A stretch of DNA of 64,000 nucleotides from Opacimonas immobilis (GCF_048282545.1 NZ_CP182485.1:1364001-1428000), one strand, 5' to 3'. Counted from the stretch's first letter, positions 27,356 through 36,979 are shown. Made by a program: numbers and translations. Notes: generated from the sequence alone by a model not told the origin.

Positions 27356-29023
27356 CTACTTGGCAATCTTCTTATATTTCAAGCGATGCGGCTCAACTAC
27401 ATCTTGACCAAAGTTTTCTTTGAGCCATGCCTCGTAATCAGTGTAATTGCCCTCATAGAAGTTGATCTTACCTTCATCTCGGTAGTCCATTATATGAGTT
27501 GCAACCCGGTCAAGGAACCAACGGTCGTGCGAGATGACCATGGCACAACCAGGGAATTCTAATAACGCATTTTCCAATGCACGTAAGGTCTCAACGTCCA
27601 AGTCATTAGTTGGTTCATCCAATAACAGTACGTTCCCTCCGGCTTTAAGAAGTTTGGCCAAATGCACCCGATTGCGCTCACCACCAGATAAATCTTTGAT
27701 GAATTTTTGTTGATCCGTACCCTTAAAGTTAAAGCGAGAACAATACGCTCGGGCATTGATTTCAAAATTGCCAATACGAATGATATCTTGCCCATCGGAT
27801 ATCTCTTGGAAGACGGTTTGGTTTTCATTCATGTGGTCGCGGAACTGTTCAACCGAGGCAATTTGTACTGTCTCCCCCACATCAATGGTGCCGCTATCGG
27901 CTTGTTCTGCTCCAGTAAGCATTCTAAAGAGGGTGGATTTACCTGCACCGTTTGGACCGATAATGCCAACAATAGCACCTTTGGGCACAGAGAAAGACAA
28001 ATCATCGATCAACACTCTGTCACCGTATGATTTGCTCAAGCCGTTCACATCAATGACTTTATCACCGAGGCGCTCGCCCGGTGGGATGAATAGCTCATTG
28101 GTTTCGTTTCTCTTTTGATAATCGCCGGTCGAGAGTTCAGCAAAACGAGCCATACGGGCCTTGGATTTAGCTTGACGACCTTTCGGATTTTGTCTGACCC
28201 ACTCTAGTTCTTGTTTAATCGACTTTTGACGTGCACTCTCTGCTTTTTCTTCTTGTTCTAGACGCTTGTCTTTTTGTTCTAGCCACGATGAATAATTGCC
28301 TTCCCACGGGATCCCTTCACCACGGTCTAGTTCTAAGATCCAGCCAGCAACATTATCCAAGAAATATCTATCGTGAGTTATCGCTACGACGGTGCCATCA
28401 TAATCGTGCAAGAAGCGCTCGAGCCAAGCCACACTTTCAGCGTCCAAGTGGTTGGTTGGTTCGTCAAGCAGCAGCATGTCAGGCTTTTCGAGTAGTAACT
28501 TACACAATGCCACGCGACGACGCTCGCCTCCGGATAATTTGCTAATGTCTGCATCCCAAGGTGGCAGACGCAAGGCATCTGCAGCTCGTTCTAGTGCAGC
28601 ATCTAGGTTATGACCATCTTGCGCTTGAATAATCGCTTCAAGCTTGCCTTGCTCGGCTGCCAGTGCGTCAAAATCTGCATCTGGTTCGGCGTACGCGGCA
28701 TAAACTTCATCTAAGCGAGTAAGTGCATGCTTGACTTCACCAAGCGCAAGTTCGATATTACCACGCACATCTAAAGACTCATCAAGTTTTGGTTCTTGCG
28801 GTAGATACCCGACTTTTATGCCAGGTAGGGGACGCGCTTCACCTTCAATATCGGTGTCTACCCCGGCCATGATCCGTAACAAGGTGGATTTACCTGCACC
28901 GTTTAAACCTAACACACCAATTTTGGCGCCAGGAAAAAAGCTCAGGGAAATATCTTTTAAGATGAAACGATTCGGCGGGACGATTTTGCCGACCCTGTGC
29001 ATGGAGTACACGAATTGTGCCAT
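27356..29023 (-). CDS. ettA: Energy-dependent translational throttle protein EttA
   Basis: ABC-F ATPase of 555 residues (same length as E. coli EttA) that binds the ribosomal E site and gates elongation according to ATP/ADP ratio. It has two ABC domains: Walker A GLNGAGKST and GPNGAGKST, signatures LSGGERRRVALCKLL and LSGGERNRVHLAKLL, Walker B LLLDEPTNHLD and LLLDEPTNDLD. Between them is the P-site tRNA interaction motif region rich in Lys/Arg/Glu. No membrane domain is present. Confidence 0.96.
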   Translation of the reverse strand: MAQFVYSMHRVGKIVPPNRFILKDISLSFFPGAKIGVLGLNGAGKSTLLRIMAGVDTDIEGEARPLPGIKVGYLPQEPKLDESLDVRGNIELALGEVKHALTRLDEVYAAYAEPDADFDALAAEQGKLEAIIQAQDGHNLDAALERAADALRLPPWDADISKLSGGERRRVALCKLLLEKPDMLLLDEPTNHLDAESVAWLERFLHDYDGTVVAITHDRYFLDNVAGWILELDRGEGIPWEGNYSSWLEQKDKRLEQEEKAESARQKSIKQELEWVRQNPKGRQAKSKARMARFAELSTGDYQKRNETNELFIPPGERLGDKVIDVNGLSKSYGDRVLIDDLSFSVPKGAIVGIIGPNGAGKSTLFRMLTGAEQADSGTIDVGETVQIASVEQFRDHMNENQTVFQEISDGQDIIRIGNFEINARAYCSRFNFKGTDQQKFIKDLSGGERNRVHLAKLLKAGGNVLLLDEPTNDLDVETLRALENALLEFPGCAMVISHDRWFLDRVATHIMDYRDEGKINFYEGNYTDYEAWLKENFGQDVVEPHRLKYKKIAK

Positions 29024-29189
29024 GAGATCCTCTAAATAATTGAAAATGATTAATCGAGTGTAATTTTAGCATTGTGTCGATTCTCCACAACTGCTTTTTA
29101 CAGCAGGACAATTTCTGCACACAAAATTTTGTTGAATCAACTTAGATGATTTATGATAAGACGCATATAGCTTTGTCAAAGAGATACGC

Positions 29190-30206
29190 ATGAATATCCA
29201 AGCCCTTGCCAACCACCTAAACGCAACCTTACACAATCTTACCCAAGAGGAAGCCACACAAATTCAAATTAACAAAGTGGCGCCACTCGATGAGGCTCAA
29301 ACAGGGGATATTACCTTTTTGAATGACAAAAAGTACCTGTCCAAACTGCCTGAATGTCATGCCAGTGTGGTGATATTGACGGAAGCACTTGCCCGCGATT
29401 ACGCTGGTGCGGCGTTGGTGATGAAAGATCCGTATGTTGGTTTTGCGCTGGCAGCGCAACAGCTCGATCCGACCCCGCGTCCCCAATATGGGGTCCATCC
29501 CAGTGCAGTCATCGATGACACGGCTCAAGTAGGGGCTAATGCAAACATTGGCCCAAATGTAGTGATTGAAGCAGGTGCTATTATTGGTGAAGATGTCACG
29601 ATTGGTCCGGGCTGTGTGATTGGGGTAAATGCAGTCATTGGTTCTGGTTCACATATCCATGCGAATGTAACGATTTATCACTCCTGTCAGTTAGGTCAAA
29701 AGGTTGCTGTACTGAGTGGTACAGTCATTGGCCCAGATGGATTTGGCTATGCCAATGACGCAGGTACGTGGCGTAAAATCCCGCAAACCGGACGCGTGAT
29801 CATCGGCGATAATACCGAGATAGGTGCGTTGTGTACGATCGACCGAGGCTCCCTTGCCGACACGGTGATTGAACACAACGTGATCATTGATGACCAAGTA
29901 CACATCGCTCATAACTGTCAAATTGGCTCTGGCTCGTGTTTATGTGGTGCAGTCGCCATGGCGGGGAGTGTAAAAATAGGCAAAAATGTGATTGTCGCCG
30001 GTACTGTTGCGATAAATGGCCACATCACCATTTGTGACAATGTGCAAATAACCGGCAATACCATGGTCACATCAGACATAACCGAGCCCGGGGTGTATTC
30101 CTCTGGCATGCCACACGCGCCATACAATGAATGGCGTCGAAACTCAGTGCGTTACAAGCAATTAGACCACCTCGCCAAACGAGTGAAAGCACTGGAAACA
30201 AAATAA
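29190..30206 (+). CDS. lpxD: UDP-3-O-acylglucosamine N-acyltransferase
   Basis: Lipid A biosynthesis acyltransferase of 338 residues (E. coli 341). The N-terminal uridine-binding domain (GDITFLNDKKY) is followed by a left-handed beta-helix of hexapeptide repeats (IGPNVVIEAG, IGEDVTIGPG and more). The expected catalytic His is in VHIAHNCQIG, and the family motif VLSGTVIGPDGFGYAN is present. Unusually it stands alone between ettA and glyA, not between skp and fabZ in the bamA-lpxA cluster, so it may be a relocated or second lpxD. Confidence 0.93.
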   Translation: MNIQALANHLNATLHNLTQEEATQIQINKVAPLDEAQTGDITFLNDKKYLSKLPECHASVVILTEALARDYAGAALVMKDPYVGFALAAQQLDPTPRPQYGVHPSAVIDDTAQVGANANIGPNVVIEAGAIIGEDVTIGPGCVIGVNAVIGSGSHIHANVTIYHSCQLGQKVAVLSGTVIGPDGFGYANDAGTWRKIPQTGRVIIGDNTEIGALCTIDRGSLADTVIEHNVIIDDQVHIAHNCQIGSGSCLCGAVAMAGSVKIGKNVIVAGTVAINGHITICDNVQITGNTMVTSDITEPGVYSSGMPHAPYNEWRRNSVRYKQLDHLAKRVKALETK

Positions 30207-30314
30207 ATCATTTTGATAAAAAGTTTTAATGGGTGCACTGCTAGGTTTTTGCTTAAAAATTGCGTAAAATACGACTTTAAACATAACCTTGCTCAATCTA
30301 TAGGTATTTGACTT

Positions 30315-31568
30315 ATGCTACAGCGCAACATGAATATTGCTGATTTCGATCCTGAATTAGCCAAAGCCATCGAACTTGAAAATCAACGTCAAGAAGATCA
30401 CATTGAACTTATCGCGTCAGAGAACTATTGTTCGCCACGCGTTTTGGAAGCGCAGGGTTCGCAGCTAACAAATAAATATGCGGAAGGCTATCCTGGTAAG
30501 CGTTATTACGGTGGTTGTGAGCATGTTGACGTAGTCGAAAACCTAGCGATTGAGCGTGCCAAAGCCTTGTTTGGTGCAGAATATGCCAACGTACAGCCTC
30601 ACGCAGGTTCGCAAGCTAATACTGCCGTATTTGGTGCTTTGCTCAACGCAGGTGACACTGTATTGGGTATGTCCTTAGCACACGGTGGTCATTTGACCCA
30701 CGGCTCTCATGTTAACTTTTCAGGCAAAATTTACAATGCAGTGCAGTATGGTATTGATGCGGATGGTGTAATTGATTATGCCGAAATCGAAGCCTTAGCA
30801 TTAGAGCATAAGCCCAAGATGATCATCGGTGGCTTCTCGGCCTACTCAGGTGTGGTGGATTGGGCAAAATTCCGTGAGATCGCTGACAAAGTGGGTGCAT
30901 ACTTATTAGTTGATATGGCGCACGTTGCTGGTTTAGTCGCTGGTGGTGTTTATCCAAACCCAGTGCCTCACGCTCATGTGGTGACAACGACCACGCATAA
31001 GACTCTAGCTGGACCTCGTTCTGGTTTGATCTTGTCTGCGTGTGGCGATGAAGATATTTACAAAAAACTGAATTCATCAGTCTTCCCTGGCAATCAGGGG
31101 GGGCCTTTGTGTCACGTGATTGCAGCGAAAGCCGTTGCCTTTAAAGAAGCATTAGAGCCAGAGTTCAAAACCTATATGGCGCAGGTTGTGAAAAACGCAC
31201 AAGCAATGGTTTCAGTGTTCCAAGAACGCGGCTATAAGATTGTTTCCAATGGCACGCAGAACCACTTGTTCTTATTAGATTTGATTGATAAAGACATCAC
31301 AGGTAAAGACGCTGATGCGGCGCTAGGACAAGCTCATATTACCGTGAACAAAAACTCAGTTCCGAATGATCCGCGCTCACCGTTTGTTACTTCTGGTTTA
31401 CGGATTGGGACACCTGCTATTACGCGTCGCGGGTTTAAAGATGCTGAAGCAATGCAAGTGGCTAATTGGATCTGTGATATTTTGGATAACATGGGTGATG
31501 AATCAGTTATCGCTCGAGTCCAATCAGAGGTTAGCGCTTTGACTAAGCAGTTCCCTGTATATGCGTAG
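30315..31568 (+). CDS. glyA: Serine hydroxymethyltransferase
   Basis: PLP enzyme interconverting serine and glycine and supplying one-carbon units; 417 residues, the same as E. coli GlyA and collinear with it. The PLP-lysine motif TTTTHKTLAGPR is near residue 225; HIELIASEN and NKYAEGYPGKRYYGG are the N-terminal signatures. Start MLQRNMNIADF aligns with E. coli. It has its own upstream gap of 108 bases and a hairpin downstream, so is probably monocistronic. Confidence 0.97.
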   Translation: MLQRNMNIADFDPELAKAIELENQRQEDHIELIASENYCSPRVLEAQGSQLTNKYAEGYPGKRYYGGCEHVDVVENLAIERAKALFGAEYANVQPHAGSQANTAVFGALLNAGDTVLGMSLAHGGHLTHGSHVNFSGKIYNAVQYGIDADGVIDYAEIEALALEHKPKMIIGGFSAYSGVVDWAKFREIADKVGAYLLVDMAHVAGLVAGGVYPNPVPHAHVVTTTTHKTLAGPRSGLILSACGDEDIYKKLNSSVFPGNQGGPLCHVIAAKAVAFKEALEPEFKTYMAQVVKNAQAMVSVFQERGYKIVSNGTQNHLFLLDLIDKDITGKDADAALGQAHITVNKNSVPNDPRSPFVTSGLRIGTPAITRRGFKDAEAMQVANWICDILDNMGDESVIARVQSEVSALTKQFPVYA

Positions 31569-31593
31569 CACTTTCGCTGTACAATGATTATGA

Positions 31594-31619
31594 TTAACCG
31601 GCTATATGCCGGTTAATTT
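31594..31619 (+). terminator. Probable terminator after glyA
   Basis: Nine-base-pair perfect stem TTAACCGGC/GCCGGTTAA with a TATAT loop, then TTTGTTT. The T run is interrupted, and the nrdR start is only 16 bases downstream, so read-through into nrdR is possible. Confidence 0.6.
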
Positions 31620-31635
31620 GTTTATGGAGTAGAGC

Positions 31636-32103
31636 ATGCATTGTCCTTTTTGTCATGAGCAAGACACCAAAGTCATCGACTCACGCTTGGTCGCGGATGG
31701 TCATCAAATCCGCCGCCGGCGCGAGTGTGCGTCTTGTAGAGAACGGTTTACTACCTTTGAAATCGCAGAACTAGTAATGCCTAGAGTGATCAAACGCGAT
31801 GGCACTCGTGAACCGTTTAATGAAGATAAGTTGCGTGCGGGGATTTTACGCTCCTTAGAAAAACGCCCTGTCTCAGCAGAGAAAATTGAAAAGGCAATCG
31901 TCGAAATCATGTCCAGTATTCGTGGCACTGGTGAGCGTGAAGTGAATACTGAATTTGTCGGTACACAAATCATGAATCGTCTCAAAAAACTCGATCAAGT
32001 CGCCTACGTGCGCTTTGCATCGGTCTATCGCAAATTTGAAGACATTCGTGAATTTGGGGAAGAAATTGCCAAACTAGGTCAGCAGGATCTCGATCTCGAA
32101 TGA
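31636..32103 (+). CDS. nrdR: Transcriptional repressor NrdR
   Basis: Zinc-ribbon and ATP-cone repressor of ribonucleotide reductase genes; 155 residues. The zinc ribbon has CPFC and CASC with the basic stretch QIRRRREC; the ATP-cone begins MPRVIKRDGTREPF. nrdR-ribD-ribE is the standard gammaproteobacterial order. The stop overlaps the ribD start (ATGA). Confidence 0.97.
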   Translation: MHCPFCHEQDTKVIDSRLVADGHQIRRRRECASCRERFTTFEIAELVMPRVIKRDGTREPFNEDKLRAGILRSLEKRPVSAEKIEKAIVEIMSSIRGTGEREVNTEFVGTQIMNRLKKLDQVAYVRFASVYRKFEDIREFGEEIAKLGQQDLDLE

Positions 32104-33224
32104 GTCTCTCGAACTTTGATTATCAAATGATGGCGCGCGCTCTGCGTTTAGCCAAGTTAGGTGAGTACACGGCACGGCCAAACCCAATGGTTGGGTGTGT
32201 GATCACCCAACAGGAGAGTATCGTCGGAGAGGGACATCATCACCAAGCAGGCACTGCGCATGCCGAAATCAACGCGCTGCAACAAGCCGGAACGCGAGCC
32301 AAAGCAGCCACGGCCTATGTCACCCTTGAGCCATGCGCTCACACAGGCCGCACTGGCCCTTGTGCCAATGCACTGATTGACGCGGGTATTGGTCGTGTAG
32401 TGGTAGCGATGCGTGATCCCTTTCCCGAAGTATCGGGCAAAGGCATTGCTAGATTAAAAGCCGCAGGTATCGTTGTTGATGGTCCTTGTTTAGAGCAACA
32501 AGCAAGAGAACTTAACGCTGGTTTTCTAACTCGAGTCGAGGCTAAGAGACCTTTTGTAACGCTCAAAATGGGGATGTCTTTGGATGGCAAAATCGCGTTA
32601 AGCAATGGCCAAAGTCAATGGATCACCTCGCCGCAAGCCAGAGCAGACGTGCAATTACATCGTGCTCAATCTGATGCGATCCTAACTGGTTCAGGGACAG
32701 TCCTCGCAGATAATCCAAATTTGCAAGTCCGAATGAACGAAGCGCCTCAGGCGTTAAAAGATGTCTTATTGCGCAATCCATTAGCGCAATTTGAGCAGCC
32801 TTTGCGTGTCGTATTGGATTCACATAACCGCGTTGGCGAACAAGGCATGTTCCAATCCGCCAATGCTCCAGTATGCGTGTTTAATGTGATACAAAATGAT
32901 GCGCTACCAACTCATAATAAACAAATTCGTATACCGCTTGTCGCTGAACGTCCTAATTTGAGTGTCATGATGGAAAAGCTTGCACAAATGCAACTGAATC
33001 GTGTCTGGGTTGAAGCCGGTTCCGGATTAGCGGGTGCTTTACTTGAAGGGCACTGCGTGGATGAACTTGTCCTTTATCAAGCACCAGTGATTCTTGGGGA
33101 TAAGGCTCAAGGCGCTTTTGCAATCTCTGATTTAACTCAATTGCAAGATGCGGTAAAATTCACCCTGAAAGAACAGCGTACCATCGGTCCTGATCAAAAA
33201 TTCATTTTCTCGTTAGAACCTTAG
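32100..33224 (+). CDS. ribD: Bifunctional riboflavin deaminase/reductase RibD
   Basis: Second and third steps of riboflavin synthesis. The N-terminal deaminase has zinc-site motifs HAEINAL and PCAHTGRTGPC; the C-terminal reductase begins near residue 148 (KMGMSLDGKIAL). Length 374 (E. coli 367). A small insertion around residues 205-230 (QALKDVLLRNPLAQFEQ) is visible in the reductase domain. Overlaps nrdR by four bases; ribE follows after eight bases. Confidence 0.96.
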   Translation: MSLSNFDYQMMARALRLAKLGEYTARPNPMVGCVITQQESIVGEGHHHQAGTAHAEINALQQAGTRAKAATAYVTLEPCAHTGRTGPCANALIDAGIGRVVVAMRDPFPEVSGKGIARLKAAGIVVDGPCLEQQARELNAGFLTRVEAKRPFVTLKMGMSLDGKIALSNGQSQWITSPQARADVQLHRAQSDAILTGSGTVLADNPNLQVRMNEAPQALKDVLLRNPLAQFEQPLRVVLDSHNRVGEQGMFQSANAPVCVFNVIQNDALPTHNKQIRIPLVAERPNLSVMMEKLAQMQLNRVWVEAGSGLAGALLEGHCVDELVLYQAPVILGDKAQGAFAISDLTQLQDAVKFTLKEQRTIGPDQKFIFSLEP

Positions 33225-33232
33225 GAAACCTT

Positions 33233-33886
33233 ATGTTTACTGGTATTATTGAAGCAGTTGGCACTATCACTGGGTTAACGCAAACGGGTAAAGATATTAA
33301 ACTTAAAGTGCACTGTCCTAATTTGGATATGTCAGATGTACAGCTTGGCGACTCCATTGCGACTAATGGTGTATGTTTGACTGTCGTAGAATTTGGCAAT
33401 GATTATTATTGTGCGGACGTCTCGACAGAGACCATTAAGTATACCGGTTTTGCACATTATACTTCGGGCATGCAAGTTAACTTAGAAAAAGCCATGCTAC
33501 CGACCTCTCGTTTTGGCGGTCACATTGTGTCAGGTCACGTGGATGGCGTGGGCTCGATCAGTCGTATCATTGACCAGCATGAATACATTGAAGTCTGGGT
33601 CAAAATGCCGCAAGACATCGCTCATTATATTGCTCATAAAGGCTCTATTACGGTGGATGGAGTAAGCTTGACAGTGAACGCACTGGATGGAGATGAGTTT
33701 ATGCTGTGGCTGATCCCGCACACCTTAGAAAAAACCATTATCGGACAATACAAAATCGGTACTCAAGTCAATCTTGAGGTCGATGTGATTGCTCGTTATT
33801 TAGAACGCTTAATGCAAGGTCAAAAAGAACATAACAAACAAGACATTAGCATGGCATTTTTAGCTGAAAACGGCTATTTAAAATAG
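33233..33886 (+). CDS. ribE: Riboflavin synthase alpha subunit
   Basis: Joins two molecules of 6,7-dimethyl-8-ribityllumazine to form riboflavin. The 217 residues form two homologous halves, each starting with an MFTGI-type or HIVSGHVDG-type barrel; MFTGIIEAVG is the classic N-terminus. Named ribC in E. coli, ribE in most others. Located between ribD and ribBA. Confidence 0.95.
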   Translation: MFTGIIEAVGTITGLTQTGKDIKLKVHCPNLDMSDVQLGDSIATNGVCLTVVEFGNDYYCADVSTETIKYTGFAHYTSGMQVNLEKAMLPTSRFGGHIVSGHVDGVGSISRIIDQHEYIEVWVKMPQDIAHYIAHKGSITVDGVSLTVNALDGDEFMLWLIPHTLEKTIIGQYKIGTQVNLEVDVIARYLERLMQGQKEHNKQDISMAFLAENGYLK

Positions 33887-33901
33887 GAAACACAGACGCT
33901 T

Positions 33902-35008
33902 ATGTCCACCTTTAATACCCCTACAGAACTGATTGAAGATATTCGCCAAGGAAAAATGGTCATTTTGATGGATGACGAAGACCGTGAGAATGAAGGCGAC
34001 CTCGTAATGGCGGCAGAGCATGTCACACCTGAAGCAATTAACTTTATGGTCACTCACGCGCGTGGTTTAGTCTGTTTGCCAATGACAGCTGAGCGTTGTC
34101 GTCGTTTAAAATTACCATTGATGGTCGACAAAAATTCAGCTCAGTTCTCGACTAATTTTACGGTTTCCATCGAAGCTGCGGAAGGGGTGACAACGGGTAT
34201 TTCAGCTGCGGATAGAGCCACTACCATCTTAGCCGCCGTCAACCCGGATGCCAAAGCAACGGATATTGTACAACCTGGGCATATTTTCCCTCTCATCGCC
34301 AAAGAGGGCGGTGTACTTACACGTGCTGGACATACTGAAGCTGGCGTGGACTTGGCGCGTTTGGCTGGCTGTGAACCTGCATCTGTGATCGTTGAGATCC
34401 TAAATGAAGACGGCACGATGGCACGTCGTCCAGAACTTGAACAATTCGCGCAAAAACACGGGCTTAAAATAGGCACGATTGCCGATTTAATTGAATACCG
34501 CAATCACAACGAAACGACGATTGAAGAAATCGCACGCTGTCATTTGCCAACTGAATACGGTGAATTTGAACTTGTTACCTACAAAGACGTGATTGACGGT
34601 GAGCTGCATTTTGCACTCATCAATGGCGAAATAGACTCAACCCAGCCGACCACGGTTCGCGTACACTTGCACAATACGTTTTCTGATTTGCTGGCTTCTA
34701 CTCGAGGTGTGAATCGGTCTATGAATTTGGCCAAAGCGATGTCACGCATCGCGCAAGACGGTGGTGTATTAGTGCTGTTAGGCGCGAAAGAAGACCTAGA
34801 AGGGCAAATCAAACAGTTTGCCGCAGAAGACCGCGGTGAAGTGGCTCCTGGAAAAACATGGCAAGGCAGTTCTCGAACTGTGGGTATCGGCTCACAGATA
34901 TTGGAAGCTTTGGGGGTCAAACAAATGCGTTTGTTATCAAAACCCATCAAATATTCAGGTTTATCCGGTTTTGGTTTAGAAGTTGTTGAGTACATCAGCG
35001 ATTTCTAG
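33902..35008 (+). CDS. ribBA: DHBP synthase with degenerate GTP cyclohydrolase II domain
   Basis: Protein of 368 residues. The N-terminal RibB domain makes 3,4-dihydroxy-2-butanone 4-phosphate and keeps its acidic metal-binding motif DDEDRENEGDLV and RAGHTEAGVDL. The C-terminal part aligns with RibA, but the zinc-binding CxxGDxxxSxRCDC segment is replaced by a Cys-free HNTFSDLLASTRGVNRS segment. Cyclohydrolase activity is therefore unlikely, and this matches the described RibBX variant. A separate ribA is expected elsewhere. No FMN riboswitch is visible in the 15-base gap before it. Confidence 0.93.
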   Translation: MSTFNTPTELIEDIRQGKMVILMDDEDRENEGDLVMAAEHVTPEAINFMVTHARGLVCLPMTAERCRRLKLPLMVDKNSAQFSTNFTVSIEAAEGVTTGISAADRATTILAAVNPDAKATDIVQPGHIFPLIAKEGGVLTRAGHTEAGVDLARLAGCEPASVIVEILNEDGTMARRPELEQFAQKHGLKIGTIADLIEYRNHNETTIEEIARCHLPTEYGEFELVTYKDVIDGELHFALINGEIDSTQPTTVRVHLHNTFSDLLASTRGVNRSMNLAKAMSRIAQDGGVLVLLGAKEDLEGQIKQFAAEDRGEVAPGKTWQGSSRTVGIGSQILEALGVKQMRLLSKPIKYSGLSGFGLEVVEYISDF

Positions 35009-35066
35009 TGAGACTACTGGCATTTGTGATATACTCCACACCAAATTTTTATTAAGGAATTCATTC

Positions 35067-35546
35067 ATGAACGTAATTGAAGGCAACATGCGCGCAACGG
35101 GCAAAAAATTTGCAATTGTTGTATCGCGATTTAATAGTTTTGTTGTGGAGTCTTTATTAGAAGGCGCGTTGGATGCACTCGAGCGTCACGGTGAAGTCAG
35201 CGATTCTGATGTCACAGTGGTGCGTGTGCCAGGTGCTTATGAGTTACCGCTCGCCGCCAAAAAAATTGCTAAACAAGGCCAATACGATGCCATAATCGCG
35301 CTAGGTGCAGTGATTCGCGGGGGGACGCCACATTTTGATTTTGTAGCGGGTGAGTGTAATAAAGGTCTGGCGCAAGTGTCGTTAGAATTTAATATTCCTG
35401 TGTCATTTGGTGTGATTACTACAGACAGTATTGAGCAAGCGATTGAGCGTTCAGGAACCAAAGCAGGGAATAAGGGCGCGGAAGCGGCTCTTGGTGCGTT
35501 AGAAATGGTCAACGTGATGGCGGCCATTGATGAGGCAACTGCGTGA
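35067..35546 (+). CDS. ribH: 6,7-dimethyl-8-ribityllumazine synthase
   Basis: Penultimate riboflavin enzyme, assembling into large capsids; 159 residues (E. coli 156). Motifs: VVSRFNSFVVE, VPGAYELPLAAKK, ALGAVIRGGTPHFDFVAGE. The ATG at 35067 with TAAGGAATT upstream is chosen over an in-frame start at 34983 that would overlap ribBA. The stop overlaps the nusB GTG (GTGA). Confidence 0.96.
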   Translation: MNVIEGNMRATGKKFAIVVSRFNSFVVESLLEGALDALERHGEVSDSDVTVVRVPGAYELPLAAKKIAKQGQYDAIIALGAVIRGGTPHFDFVAGECNKGLAQVSLEFNIPVSFGVITTDSIEQAIERSGTKAGNKGAEAALGALEMVNVMAAIDEATA

Positions 35547-35977
35547 GTCAAAAGATGAAACCTGCAGCGCGTCGTAGGGCGCGCGAAATGGCATTACAAG
35601 GCGTCTATTCGTGGATGCTGTCGAACAACGATGTGGCCAGCATTGAGCTCAATCTTGCCACCACAAACGAAATGGGCAAAGTCGACATGCCCTATTTTCA
35701 AGAGTTATTGCAAGGTTCGATTAAGCAAGTAGCGGATTTAGACGTAGCAATAAAGCCTTACCTAGGCCGTTTACCTGAAGAACTGGATCCCATTGAAAAA
35801 GCGATTTTGCGTATCGCTACCTATGAGTTGACGCAACGTATTGATGTACCATACAAGGTCGTGATCAATGAAGCGATTGAGTTAGCTAAGGTATTTGGCG
35901 CAGAAGAAAGCCACAAGTTTGTGAATGGTGTACTTGATAAAGCCGTACGCACATTGCGCAAATACGAACAAGCCTAA
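35543..35977 (+). CDS. nusB: Transcription antitermination factor NusB
   Basis: All-helical factor of 144 residues binding boxA RNA with S10 in rRNA antitermination. KPAARRRARE at the start and KVVINEAIELAK near the end are the family signatures. Two starts are possible: GTG 35543 (overlapping the ribH stop, GAGG seven bases upstream) and ATG 35555, which would match the E. coli N-terminus exactly. The former is annotated because of its ribosome site. Confidence 0.95.
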   Translation: MSQKMKPAARRRAREMALQGVYSWMLSNNDVASIELNLATTNEMGKVDMPYFQELLQGSIKQVADLDVAIKPYLGRLPEELDPIEKAILRIATYELTQRIDVPYKVVINEAIELAKVFGAEESHKFVNGVLDKAVRTLRKYEQA

Positions 35978-35995
35978 ATTTAGACACGTGTCCGT

Positions 35996-36970
35996 ATGCA
36001 AGAGTTTTCACTGATTGAAACCTTTTTTGCACAACCCTCAGCGGGCACAAATCATTCTCAAGTTGTCCTTGGAATTGGCGATGACGCTGCAATTTTAGAT
36101 GTTCCACCTGAACAACAACTTCTTGTCAGCACCGATACACTAGTCAGTGGTGTGCATTTTTTTCCAGATGTGGCTCCGGCGGACTTGGCCTATAAAGTGC
36201 TCGCAGTTAATTTGAGTGATATGGCAGCGATGGGGGCGACTCCAGCTTGGGTATCACTCGCACTCACGTTACCTAAACTACCGCCGCAATGGTTATCAGA
36301 ATTCGCGCGAAGCTTCATGCAAACGTGTGAGGATTATCAGGTCGCATTAATCGGTGGTGATACCACTTCAGGGCCCTTATCGATTAGCGTAACGATCCAT
36401 GGTCTCATTCCTCGTGGCCAAGCCGTACGACGAGATGGTGCACAAGTGGGTGATGATATCTATGTTAGTGGAACATTAGGGGATGCTGCCGCTGGGTTGA
36501 ATATTCTAAACACACAAGCGGATCATTCAGAACGAGACATTATCCAGTATAATTTGCTTGAACGCTTACTAAGACCCACGCCGAGAGTGTTGTTAGGCAA
36601 GCAATTACGAGGTTTGGCAAGCAGTTGTTTGGACGTGTCTGATGGGTTGGCGGGTGATATCAAACACATCTTAAAGGCCTCATTCGTAGGCGCTCAGATT
36701 GATGTCAGTGCACTACCTTACTCTTCTGAACTACTTGATTATGTGACAGAAAAGCAAGCACAAGAGTATGCTTTAACTGGCGGTGATGATTACGAGTTGT
36801 GTTTCACTGCGCCAAAATCTCATGCAGCCGAACTCCAACAGATTGCTCAAAAGTGTAATGTGCCTATCACCAAAATAGGGCATATTACTGAATCGGCCAA
36901 TAGCCTGTCATTTATATCTAATGGACAAACATATAAACTTACCAAAGGCGGATATGAACATCAATTTTAA
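35996..36970 (+). CDS. thiL: Thiamine-monophosphate kinase
   Basis: ATP-dependent phosphorylation of thiamine phosphate to thiamine diphosphate, the cofactor of Dxs encoded nearby. 324 residues (E. coli 325). Motifs: GDDAAIL, VSTDTLVSGVHF, AVNLSDMAAMGA, GGDTTSGPLSIS, SDGLAGD, LTGGDDYEL. Position after nusB and before pgpA is conserved. Confidence 0.96.
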   Translation: MQEFSLIETFFAQPSAGTNHSQVVLGIGDDAAILDVPPEQQLLVSTDTLVSGVHFFPDVAPADLAYKVLAVNLSDMAAMGATPAWVSLALTLPKLPPQWLSEFARSFMQTCEDYQVALIGGDTTSGPLSISVTIHGLIPRGQAVRRDGAQVGDDIYVSGTLGDAAAGLNILNTQADHSERDIIQYNLLERLLRPTPRVLLGKQLRGLASSCLDVSDGLAGDIKHILKASFVGAQIDVSALPYSSELLDYVTEKQAQEYALTGGDDYELCFTAPKSHAAELQQIAQKCNVPITKIGHITESANSLSFISNGQTYKLTKGGYEHQF

Positions 36971-36979
36971 GGATAAAAG

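Noticed and set aside
27707..28118. Overlapping plus-strand frames opposite ettA as a small gene
   Set aside because: Two different frames overlap each other and the conserved gene; consistent with codon-bias shadows.
28231..28545. Plus-strand frames of 80-120 codons inside ettA
   Set aside because: Opposite-strand shadows of a fully conserved ABC-F gene. No ribosome sites.
30207..30314. Glycine riboswitch before glyA
   Set aside because: The 108-base leader is AT-rich and lacks the conserved tandem aptamer sequence.
33850..33905. FMN riboswitch in front of ribBA
   Set aside because: Only 15 bases separate ribE and ribBA and no RFN-type conserved core was seen there or upstream of ribD.
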